Shown one piece after another: positions 1-7,420 of a stretch of 64,000 bases of DNA. Every line of letters starts with the position of its first letter. Position 1 is the stretch's first letter. This DNA is from JAWSVE01 sp050789445 (lineage in GTDB: Bacteria > Pseudomonadota > Gammaproteobacteria > Pseudomonadales > Cellvibrionaceae). The position numbers were made by a program, and so were the translations under genes. The notes under the pieces were generated by a model. The model was not told the DNA's origin, ran no database searches, and saw only the letters and a list, made by a program, of their open reading frames with translations. The stretch spans positions 1,922,001-1,986,000 of the forward strand of contig JAILXR010000001.1 in the NCBI GenBank assembly GCA_050789445.1, in the 5' to 3' direction.

Positions 1-728
1 GGATATCTATCTGTAAACTCTGTCGGGCCATTTATTAGAGGGTAACCTTTACCTTCTTTGTTATAACTAGTTCCTGATGGTGACTGCCCCATAATTATTT
101 CTGCACACTCTCCAAGTGCTAGAAACTTACTTGCCTGAGTTTTGAAAAAAAACTTACTATGCGAGTCAAAAGACTGAGTAATTTCTTTGAGCAAGTTAAT
201 TTTCTCTAGATTCATTCTCTCAGCAGACCAAAATAGCGCTGCAAGTTCCGATTGTTTATCAAGTGGTGGCACAAGAAACTCTTGAGTTTTCAAACTGCCC
301 CAATTAATTGTTGGAGAAAGCGAGCCGACAGAAATATCTATTGCACGATTCATAAATAAATCAGAATGCATGAAAAACGGAAACAAATCAGGATCAATAA
401 CATCTCGGTTTGCTCGAAGCACCAACGAATGGGCTGAACAAAAGCCATCACAAGTCGCAATACCTGCCTTGCGCTGATAAGCACGACGGCGACCAAAAAT
501 AATATCGCCTTTGTAGAACTTTAGCTTTTGTCCATTTACATCATCAGGCGTGCCAAAGCGCTTAATATGCAATGATTCTGAATCAATATGCTCCAGGCCA
601 ATGTAAACTTCTAAATCAGTGTTGTTAGGATCAACGCGCTCAGAGATATTTTGCGCTATCTCGTCAAATCGAAAGCTTTTCCAATTTGATTTATCTAGGT
701 TGTTTAGATCAATCTTATTTACTGCCAT
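1..728 (-). CDS. hsdS: Type I restriction-modification specificity subunit HsdS (partial, C-terminus outside window)
   Basis: Reading leftward from the ATG at 728, about 242 codons stay open to the window edge. HsdS recognises the target sequence and bridges the methyltransferase subunits. The visible part fits one complete target-recognition domain (residues about 10 to 180) ending in a PPLDKQSELAALF-type helix, the usual start of the central conserved region, and then the beginning of a second recognition domain with a GQSPSGTSYN motif typical of HsdS half-domains. It starts only two bases after the hsdM stop, so it is translated as the last visible gene of that operon. An hsdR would be expected farther left but cannot be seen. 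The family call is firm; the recognition site cannot be predicted. Confidence 0.9.
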   Translation of the reverse strand, partial: MAVNKIDLNNLDKSNWKSFRFDEIAQNISERVDPNNTDLEVYIGLEHIDSESLHIKRFGTPDDVNGQKLKFYKGDIIFGRRRAYQRKAGIATCDGFCSAHSLVLRANRDVIDPDLFPFFMHSDLFMNRAIDISVGSLSPTINWGSLKTQEFLVPPLDKQSELAALFWSAERMNLEKINLLKEITQSFDSHSKFFFKTQASKFLALGECAEIIMGQSPSGTSYNKEGKGYPLINGPTEFTDRY

Positions 729-730
729 GT

Positions 731-2203
731 TCAACCTAGCTCCTTAAAAAGCTTGTTCATACTGTTCGCAAGCTGCTCGGATGAAGCCGTCCAATTCTCT
801 AATGCGTCTTGCAGACTAATGACTTCTTTCGAGCTATCTACATTGCTGACGTATAAAGCCATGTTCAAACTAGCTTTATGTGCAAGCACATCCTCTATAC
901 TAACGACCTTACAAAATCCTTCTTGATCCTCATAAGCTTTATAGGCGTTATAAATTCGCTCTATATGATTGCTCTCCAAATATGCAATATTCTTGTCCTG
1001 CCGAACTTCTTTCACCGCATTAATGATTAGAACTTTACCCTGTTTACTCTTCTCTTTTTTAGTTTTAGTAATCAGCAGGCAAGCTTCCATCGGTGAGTTA
1101 TAAAACAGGTTTGGTCCTAAGCCTACAACGCACTCGACTTGATCTTGCTCTATCATTTTGCGGCGCATATCCGATTCTGCGTCACGGAACAAAATGCCGT
1201 GCGGCCATAGCGAAATAGAGCGGCCATTTTTCAAATCTAAGCTTTTTTGAATATGCTGCTGAAATGCATAATCCGCGCACCCTTGCGGTGGCGTCCCCCA
1301 GAGGTTCCTACCAAAAGGATCACTCTCAAACGACTTTCTATCCCAAGACTTAATTGAATAAGGCGGGTTCGCCAGAATAACGTTGAATTTTTTCAATTCG
1401 TCATTCTCTAGTAAACCTGGATTGGCTAAGGTATCACCGCGAACAATATCGAACTCCTCAATGCCATGCATAAACATATTCATGCGGGCAATGGCTGAAG
1501 TAAGAAGGTTTATCTCTTGTCCGTAGAGTTTTAGCGTGCGGTATTCTTTGCCTTCTTCTTTCAAATGCAGGGCGCAGTTCAAAAGCAAACCACCAGAACC
1601 GCAAGTTGGGTCGTAGACCGATTCCCCTGGCTGCGGGTCCATGATCATGGTCATTAGTTTTACGACGGTGCGGTTGGTATAGAATTCCGCTGCGGTATGG
1701 CCACTATCATCGGCAAATTCTTTGATGAGGTATTCGTAGGCGTTGCCGAGCTTGTCATCGGGTACATTGCTTAGGTTCAATGTTTGCTGCGAATAGTGCT
1801 CAATCAGGTTGGTAAGCATCGCGTCTGATAAGCGGTCTTTATTTGTCCAACTCGCATCTCCAAAAATACCGTGCAAGGTATTTGGATTAGCTTGCTCTAT
1901 AGCGCGCATAGCGTTTTGTAGTGCCAAGCCGATGTTGGTTGTTGTTTCACGCACATCGTTCCAGTGCGCGCCTTTGGGTATTTGAAAGTGATGGTTTTCG
2001 GCAAAGGCTGCGTATTCCATATCCCCATCGGATTCTGCCAGTGCATTTTGAAATTCTTCATCGTAAACATCGGATATGCGTTTAAAGAACAGTAAGGGGA
2101 AGATGTACTGTTTGTAGTCACCCGCGTCGATGGTGCCGCGTAATGCGGTGGCTGCGCCCCAGAGGTATTTTTCTAGTGATTTTTGGTCTAGCTCTTTGCT
2201 CAT
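731..2203 (-). CDS. hsdM: Type I restriction-modification methyltransferase subunit HsdM (second copy)
   Basis: A 490-residue N6-adenine methyltransferase subunit. An HsdM N-terminal helical domain (residues 1 to about 150, with the IFPLLFFKRISDVYDEE block) is followed by the catalytic Rossmann domain. The SAM-binding motif is DPTCGSGG (198 to 205) and the catalytic motif is NPPY (279 to 282), so both active-site motifs are intact. Its start overlaps the DUF4062 stop by four bases and hsdS begins two bases downstream. It is clearly related to the other HsdM at 3327 to 4808 but diverged throughout, for example AEFYTNRTVV here against GEFYTPRSVV there. Two HsdM genes with one visible HsdS is unusual. 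This copy may pair with the other in a mixed M complex or may be the HsdS partner proper. Confidence 0.93.
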   Translation of the reverse strand: MSKELDQKSLEKYLWGAATALRGTIDAGDYKQYIFPLLFFKRISDVYDEEFQNALAESDGDMEYAAFAENHHFQIPKGAHWNDVRETTTNIGLALQNAMRAIEQANPNTLHGIFGDASWTNKDRLSDAMLTNLIEHYSQQTLNLSNVPDDKLGNAYEYLIKEFADDSGHTAAEFYTNRTVVKLMTMIMDPQPGESVYDPTCGSGGLLLNCALHLKEEGKEYRTLKLYGQEINLLTSAIARMNMFMHGIEEFDIVRGDTLANPGLLENDELKKFNVILANPPYSIKSWDRKSFESDPFGRNLWGTPPQGCADYAFQQHIQKSLDLKNGRSISLWPHGILFRDAESDMRRKMIEQDQVECVVGLGPNLFYNSPMEACLLITKTKKEKSKQGKVLIINAVKEVRQDKNIAYLESNHIERIYNAYKAYEDQEGFCKVVSIEDVLAHKASLNMALYVSNVDSSKEVISLQDALENWTASSEQLANSMNKLFKELG

Positions 2204-3327
2204 GCTTCTATCTCCTTAGCGATGGCCTTCACAATGCTGGCTCTCGATTTAGCACGCTGCGTCACAAGCTCATTCTCTCCAGTTTGTTCAAGCCACTCAA
2301 AGAAGCGTTGGACTCCATATCGCGTGGAGCTTTCATCACGACAATTCACAATGAAGGCAAACTGAATTTTCTGAATGTTATCGGCTACAAAAACTCCAAA
2401 AGGTGCTGAGACGACCGTTGCATCAGGAAAACCAAGCAATTTAGTGGCTTGCGATTCCGTAGCAGTGCGATGACAAGCAATAATATGAAGAGGGCCGCCA
2501 CACTTTTTTTCCTTCAAAGTATCTGCATGTACATGATCTTTTAAAAAAGGCTGTCCGACTTTTTCTTTTGCTGCTGCAATCGATAGAGCGGCTGGAATAG
2601 CATGAGAATTTACAAGTATTTTGGGCGAGCCTAATGAGATCAACACTTGTCCATCAACCTCTTCAGAACCCTTACGACCAAGAAGCGCAGCACGCAGCAC
2701 GGAAACCATTTCATCTTGACGTCGCTGAAAATCCATCCGGCTCCAGTCCAGTGCAGCTCCATGATGAAACTTACCCTTAGAAGCTTGACTGACACCAGCT
2801 TGCGCCAGCTTAATGATAGCGTCATGCAATGCGTCTTTGATTCGAGCCTTTAGATCATCCACTGTCGCAACCGTGCCTCCTCGGAACAAACTTTGCTGTC
2901 CAACATATTTTTGGAATCGCTTGTTACGTTCACCATCAGCATCGCTTGATGTGTTTATATTCCCCAGGTCAATAAGGCGAACTTTTGCGGGCGCGACTGA
3001 GAGCCCTGTCATAAGCTCTGCGTGACAAATCCCTACATCTTCACCAGACTTTGCCCACCCTGCATTGCCATTATTTAGTACTATTTGGATGTCACAATCT
3101 TGTACGGCTTGCATACAGACTTCCCACGAATCCCAAGTTCCGCCTTGTGGGTCCGCTTCCTCATTGATCCATACTTCAAAAACTTTCTTCCCAGCAATGA
3201 GCAAAGATTCAATATCTATTTTTAAATCCTTACGAACGTCTGATAGCGTAGTATCTTCTTGGCCTAACGGAAAAAAATCGTTACATCGACTAGAAATCAT
3301 GACGCGTAGCTTGGATGATTTAGCCAT
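2200..3327 (-). CDS. DUF4062-domain protein inside the hsd operon
   Basis: A 375-residue protein. The N-terminal 130 residues match the DUF4062 fold pattern: a RVMISSRCNDF strand-loop, an acidic middle, then a QDCDIQIVLNNGNAGW strand and CHAELMTGLSVAPAKVRLI. DUF4062 is a Rossmann/TIR-like domain found at the N-termini of STAND-type and defence-associated proteins. The C-terminal 230 residues, with a GPLHIIACHRTATES block, match nothing I recognise. The gene overlaps the upstream hsdM by one base and the downstream hsdM by four, so it is translationally coupled and should act with the methylation system. Its role is unknown; a sensor or modulator of restriction is an inference from position only. 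Confidence 0.75.
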   Translation of the reverse strand: MAKSSKLRVMISSRCNDFFPLGQEDTTLSDVRKDLKIDIESLLIAGKKVFEVWINEEADPQGGTWDSWEVCMQAVQDCDIQIVLNNGNAGWAKSGEDVGICHAELMTGLSVAPAKVRLIDLGNINTSSDADGERNKRFQKYVGQQSLFRGGTVATVDDLKARIKDALHDAIIKLAQAGVSQASKGKFHHGAALDWSRMDFQRRQDEMVSVLRAALLGRKGSEEVDGQVLISLGSPKILVNSHAIPAALSIAAAKEKVGQPFLKDHVHADTLKEKKCGGPLHIIACHRTATESQATKLLGFPDATVVSAPFGVFVADNIQKIQFAFIVNCRDESSTRYGVQRFFEWLEQTGENELVTQRAKSRASIVKAIAKEIEA

Positions 3328-4808
3328 TATACGAACCTCTCCAAAACTACTTTAAATTTCTCTTCTGCCTCAAGACTTTCTTGCCAGGTTTTTTTTAGAT
3401 TGGACATCGCTTCTTCAACACTAGGAAGGTTATCTTCAATAATTTTTTCAACATAGAGCGGAATATTCAGGTTGCAGTCGTTTTCCCCTAAATCTTTCAG
3501 TGTTACTACTTTGACGTAGTTCTCTACATCTTCGAAGGCTTGATACCAATCGTGGATTTGCTGGACATGCTTGGGTTCCAAATGATTTTGAGCTCGACCT
3601 ACGCGAATTTGGTCTGACGCATCGATAAACAGGACTTTGCCTTTTTTATCTGCGGCTTTGTTTTGCTTGAAGACCATGACGCATGCTGCCAATTGAGTAC
3701 CATAAAAGACATTGGGACCTAGACCGATGACGGCTTCTAACAAATCTTGTTCAAGCAGGGCGCTGCGGATTTTCCCTTCTGCGCCTTTGCGGAATAACGC
3801 GCCATGTGGCAACACCACTGTCATTCGCCCTGTGCTATTCATGGATTTCACCATGTGTTGCACCCAAGCCATGTCACCATTCCCTTTTGGCGGTACTCCG
3901 GCAATATTTCTGCCATAAGGGTCATTGGCCCAGTTTTCAGCGCCCCATTCTTTTAAAGAAAATGGCGGGTTGGCTATAACGCAATCAAAGGCTTGCAGGC
4001 CATCCGCTTCAAAAAATGCGGGATGTCGCAAGGTGTCACCGCGCAGTATTTCAAAATCCTCAATACCGTGGAGAAACATATTCATTCGAGCGATTGAGCT
4101 GGAGGTTAGGTTCTTTTCCTGACCATACAGTTTGAGAGTGCGGTAATCTTCATCGTTATGTTTTAAGTGATCAACGCATTCAAGCAACATGCCCCCTGTA
4201 CCACAGGCTGGGTCATAGATTGTCTCGCCTTCATGGGGATCAAGGATTAGACCTAATAGGTGAACAACAGAGCGTGGGGTATAGAATTCACCCGCCTTTT
4301 TGTTGGTTAAGTCCGCGAAGTGCTTAATCAGGTATTCGTAAGCATTGCCCAGCATATCTGGGTTGGCGTTATCTCGACCTAGTGTGTACTGGGAAAAGTG
4401 CTCGATCAGGTTAATTAACAAACTGTCTGAGAGCTTGTTTTTGTTGCTCCACTGCGCATCGCCAAATATCCCATAGAGGTATTCTTGGTTAGCCTGTTCA
4501 ATGCCGCGCAAGGCATGTTCAATTGCCTGCCCCACATTGGTGGTGGTTTCGCGCACGTCCTGCCAATGGCAACCTTCTGGGATTTCAAACCTATGCATTT
4601 CAGGCAAGGATGCGTATTCGGTATCGCCATCGGATTCTGCTAGGGCTGACTGGTATTCCTCATCGTATACATCTGATATGCGTTTAAAGAACAGCAAGGG
4701 AAAGATGTAGACTTTGAAGTCTGAGGCGTCAACTGGACCTTTGAGTATCCAGGCGGCCTTTGAGAGGTATTGCTCAAGCTGCGATAAGGTTAATTTTTCA
4801 CCTGACAT
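3327..4808 (-). CDS. hsdM: Type I restriction-modification methyltransferase subunit HsdM (first copy)
   Basis: A 493-residue N6-adenine methyltransferase subunit and the first structural gene of the operon. The HsdM N-terminal domain covers residues 1 to about 155. The catalytic domain carries GEFYTPRSVV (173 to 182), SAM motif DPACGTGG (199 to 206) and catalytic motif NPPF (280 to 283). All key residues are present, so it should be active if paired with an HsdS. It precedes the DUF4062 gene with a one-base overlap and follows the small HTH gene at 4835 to 5026. Length is normal for HsdM. The HATPase-like restriction subunit HsdR is not in the window. Confidence 0.93.
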   Translation of the reverse strand: MSGEKLTLSQLEQYLSKAAWILKGPVDASDFKVYIFPLLFFKRISDVYDEEYQSALAESDGDTEYASLPEMHRFEIPEGCHWQDVRETTTNVGQAIEHALRGIEQANQEYLYGIFGDAQWSNKNKLSDSLLINLIEHFSQYTLGRDNANPDMLGNAYEYLIKHFADLTNKKAGEFYTPRSVVHLLGLILDPHEGETIYDPACGTGGMLLECVDHLKHNDEDYRTLKLYGQEKNLTSSSIARMNMFLHGIEDFEILRGDTLRHPAFFEADGLQAFDCVIANPPFSLKEWGAENWANDPYGRNIAGVPPKGNGDMAWVQHMVKSMNSTGRMTVVLPHGALFRKGAEGKIRSALLEQDLLEAVIGLGPNVFYGTQLAACVMVFKQNKAADKKGKVLFIDASDQIRVGRAQNHLEPKHVQQIHDWYQAFEDVENYVKVVTLKDLGENDCNLNIPLYVEKIIEDNLPSVEEAMSNLKKTWQESLEAEEKFKVVLERFV

Positions 4809-4834
4809 CTAATTTAGTTTTCCCATTTCCAGTC

Positions 4835-5026
4835 TCACAATTTCGAACTTTTGTTCGATGTCTTTTTATCTTCTATCCAGCGGTCTATATCTTCAGCCTT
4901 AAAACGCCAACTACCACCCGCTTTAAATCCGGGCAATTTTCCCTCCGCTGCCAGTCGATAAGCCGTCTTCTCAGCCAATTTCAGGTACTCAGCAACCTCT
5001 TTCAAGGTCAAAATTTCATCAGTCAT
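4835..5026 (-). CDS. Excisionase-type helix-turn-helix regulator (MerR/AlpA-like)
   Basis: A 63-residue protein read from the ATG at 5026, which has a GGTGGGT ribosome-binding sequence at good spacing; a TTG five codons upstream is less likely. LTLKEVAEYLKLAEKTAYRLAAEGKLPGFKAGGSWRFKAEDIDRWI is the classic winged-helix excisionase/AlpA pattern: a helix-turn-helix followed by a wing that reads WRF. Such proteins act as recombination directionality factors or as small regulators, and they are often found just upstream of hsdM in mobile type I systems. It is co-directional with the hsd genes and lies between them and the relaxase, so either partner is possible. Confidence 0.8.
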   Translation of the reverse strand: MTDEILTLKEVAEYLKLAEKTAYRLAAEGKLPGFKAGGSWRFKAEDIDRWIEDKKTSNKSSKL

Positions 5027-5109
5027 AGCTTTACCCACCAAAACGATATTGAGAGAATAGAGGAATATTGAGTAATCAACAACGGTAAAGAATACTTAAG
5101 TACTCGTTT

Positions 5110-6489
5110 TCACTCCAAATCCCTCTGCCTCGTCCTCCGACGACGCGGTCGGTCTCTTGAAGGCTTCTCTCCCCGATCAACCGTACGCTCTTTCTCCGAT
5201 GACGCCTTACCGAACTCTTTCGATAAATCACGAGCCTTAGTCCATTGATCAAGATCAGTTGAGCGCCGAACTCGCTGCACTTCACTTTGGCGATACTCAT
5301 GTACACGTTTAGCCAATAGCGTTCTCTCCTGACGGTGTTGATGCCTTAAAGCAACAATACTTTTTTGTAATTCAGATCGCTCACGATTTTGCCGAAAAAT
5401 TAGTTTTTCACGGCTTTCCATCTGGCGCGCCTTTAACAGCTCCCCCTTTTTTCGGTTAATCAGCGTTAGTCTTTTATGTCGCCCTGAGACTCTATCAAAG
5501 ATACCTCGCACACCACGCCGAAATTTATCACGACCACTTTTTATCAAAAGGTGCCGTTTAACTCGCTGCTCATCTGACAACTCACGCCGCTCAGCACGTT
5601 GGCGAAAGACAAGCTGCGCCTTTTTATCTTTAAGAGGTTGAGACTCTGTTTTATGCCTCGCCTTCAGTGCATCAATGCGCCCCAATACTTCTTTGGTCAT
5701 TGATTTGCGAATATAGCCTGATACTTTCTCAATACCGTAGAGCTGATCAGGTGCGCCAAGGCGTGCCTTTAGCTCTTTTGTCTTTATCCCCCCAACACGA
5801 GACAGGGAGTAAACATTGTGCTGATGGTCTAAAACCACAAAACCACGCTTGTCACCCCGCGCCAAAAACAGATTCCGTTCCTCTAATGCCAATTTGAAGC
5901 TAGAAAGGTTATCTGAGCTTTGCCACGAATCTTGTGATAATTGTTTGATATCCCGTGGATCAATATCTTTGCGCTTCATTGCCTGCCATTCTGCAATAGA
6001 CACCTGAAAAGGGTCACGGTCTTGTTTTCTCTCAAGGCCTTTTGGTAGCTCCCAACCATGCTCCAAATAGAGACCGCGACTAATATCAGTGCATTTGGTT
6101 TTAAAATGCGACATGTGAATGGCTTTACTTTTATCGACGTCGATACGCGACCACACCACGTGAGCATGACGACGTGCTTCTTTTTCGTGAAAGACAACGA
6201 TACGGGGCTGATCCACAAGCCCAAGCTTTTGTTCAAGTTGATTGAACGCCTTTTCGAATTGATCGTGAGTCACCTCCGCACCAATAGGCGGATTAAAACT
6301 CACGGAGAATAGAGGCTTTTCACATCGTGTGGCATGGCTTGACGCATCGATTTCAAGAAAAGCAGCTTGGAGAGACTGACCGACCAAACCACGTACTTCG
6401 TGGATGGTCACATGATCATTGTCCTTGGTTGACGCAAGGTGATTGGCTAGGTTTCTAGCACCAGAGCGAGCGGAGGCCTTAATGATCAT
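5110..6489 (-). CDS. MobA/VirD2-type relaxase
   Basis: A 459-residue relaxase that would nick oriT and lead the strand into a recipient. The N-terminal domain (about 1 to 150) carries HEKEARRHAHVVWSRID at 101 to 117, the metal-binding histidine motif (His101, His108, His110). The middle keeps QDSWQSSDNLSSFKLALEE, typical of this relaxase branch. The C-terminal half is highly basic and predicted coiled coil. No tyrosine occurs before Tyr141, so the usual N-terminal nucleophilic tyrosine is missing. From memory the family commonly lacks it, but this should be checked. The start overlaps mobC by 11 bases. No mating-channel genes are near, so transfer would depend on a helper. Confidence 0.87.
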   Translation of the reverse strand: MIIKASARSGARNLANHLASTKDNDHVTIHEVRGLVGQSLQAAFLEIDASSHATRCEKPLFSVSFNPPIGAEVTHDQFEKAFNQLEQKLGLVDQPRIVVFHEKEARRHAHVVWSRIDVDKSKAIHMSHFKTKCTDISRGLYLEHGWELPKGLERKQDRDPFQVSIAEWQAMKRKDIDPRDIKQLSQDSWQSSDNLSSFKLALEERNLFLARGDKRGFVVLDHQHNVYSLSRVGGIKTKELKARLGAPDQLYGIEKVSGYIRKSMTKEVLGRIDALKARHKTESQPLKDKKAQLVFRQRAERRELSDEQRVKRHLLIKSGRDKFRRGVRGIFDRVSGRHKRLTLINRKKGELLKARQMESREKLIFRQNRERSELQKSIVALRHQHRQERTLLAKRVHEYRQSEVQRVRRSTDLDQWTKARDLSKEFGKASSEKERTVDRGEKPSRDRPRRRRTRQRDLE

Positions 6490-6847
6490 CTTCAGCCTCT
6501 TCTCGATAGCCGAGAGCCTTCATGATCGAGGCGCGTAGTTCAGCCACATCTGCCATGGCGTTAGAGACTTCTACGACATCGATGGCTGAATACATATTGA
6601 GCTGTTTAGCGATTTGATTAATGTTCGCACCAACGCGCGACACATGCCCAATCAAACGCGATAGCTCTGCTTTTTCGGGCACAACTCTACGTGACCGACG
6701 AGGAGGATCAGTGTTGAAAATAACGAATTTGCAATAACCACCCATCGAAAGTCCTGCGCGCTGCGCACGGCTTTCTATATCTAAGCGTTCGGTATCAGAT
6801 AACCGAATGCTTAGACGTGGATATCGCTTGTGAGTTTTTTTACTCAT
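6479..6847 (-). CDS. MobC-like relaxosome accessory protein
   Basis: A 122-residue protein if started at the ATG at 6847, which has a strong GGAGGG at six bases; an ATG at 6937 would add 30 residues but lacks such a site. The N-terminus has a ribbon-helix-helix pattern (YPRLSIRLSDTERLDIESRAQRAGLSMGGY). The C-terminal half has GHVSRVGANINQIAKQLN, the signature block of MobC/MbeC-type mobilization proteins. It should bind oriT and open it for the relaxase encoded by the overlapping downstream gene. The region immediately upstream is the expected oriT position. Confidence 0.85.
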   Translation of the reverse strand: MSKKTHKRYPRLSIRLSDTERLDIESRAQRAGLSMGGYCKFVIFNTDPPRRSRRVVPEKAELSRLIGHVSRVGANINQIAKQLNMYSAIDVVEVSNAMADVAELRASIMKALGYREEAEDDH

Positions 6848-7242
6848 AACACCCTCCGGTTTTCTGCGAAGGGGATGCAACGGGGAGAAATGCAATTCTC
6901 CCCTTGCCCAGATAGGCTTTGGCGGCTTGTCCGACAAAGCACATCTGGCAAGTCGTGTTAATTCAACTTTATCTCAAGATAAATTAATAATTCGTTAACA
7001 CAACGGGTCGCAGGGTCTCCCTGCTCCGCTTGCAAAGTGGACAGACCACTTCGCAACAATGCATCCCAGATATCACAATCAAACGCACGAAATGCGCGTT
7101 TAACTTGATGATAATCAGGGATAAAAAATTGCAAAAGAGACGACAAGTCGCGACAGCATCAATACAGGAAAGGCAAGCCCAGACAGGCTTGTAACAAGGC
7201 AGGACATTTTTTATTTCGAATTTTATAAAATAAAATGCAAGT
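6848..7242. other. Candidate oriT region rich in short hairpins
   Basis: No convincing gene fills this stretch upstream of mobC. It holds four perfect short inverted repeats: GGGGAGAA/TTCTCCCC (6882 to 6903, 6-nt loop), GCAGGG/CCCTGC (7010 to 7024), AAGTGG/CCACTT (7035 to 7051) and CAAGCC/GGCTTG (7174 to 7191). Origins of transfer of mobilizable elements typically lie just upstream of mobC and are built from such hairpins. I could not match a known nic consensus, so the exact site is not assigned. A 62-codon TTG-started frame (6958 to 7146, minus) overlaps the hairpins and is probably chance. Confidence 0.45.
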
Positions 7243-7405
7243 AATTATTAACGAAGCGTTAATTGTTTCCGTGCTTCAATGAATGTAGGGCTGATATCCA
7301 TCGAAATTAGGATTAGCAGCCTTTTTTTTGGATACAGCTCGCCCATTGATTGGGATGCAAACTGGAGAGGAGAGAGGCAAATATCTTTCGCCCCTCAGAC
7401 ATCCT
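7243..7405. repeat. Structured direct repeat, copy 1 (partner at 13508-13671)
   Basis: About 163 bp closely similar, in the same orientation, to 13508-13671. In order it contains the inverted repeat ATTAACG-aag-CGTTAAT, a hairpin GGCTG...CAGCC followed by eight T residues (terminator-like), CCCATTGATTGGG, and a GAGGC...GCC(C)CTC imperfect hairpin. It ends just downstream of the RTX gene stop. With copy 2 it brackets the RTX gene and its partner. Possible roles are recombination site, duplicated oriT fragment or structured RNA/terminator. Confidence 0.8.
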
Positions 7406-7420
7406 GAGGGCTATTTATCC

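Noticed and set aside
6871..6905. Possible third copy of the structured repeat near mobC (GGGGATGCAAC and the following hairpin)
   Set aside because: Only about 18 bases resemble the GGGATGCAAACT part of the 163-bp repeats, and the order of the other sub-elements is absent.
6958..7146. 62-codon minus-strand frame upstream of mobC
   Set aside because: It starts with TTG, has no ribosome-binding site and lies across two perfect hairpins of the candidate oriT.
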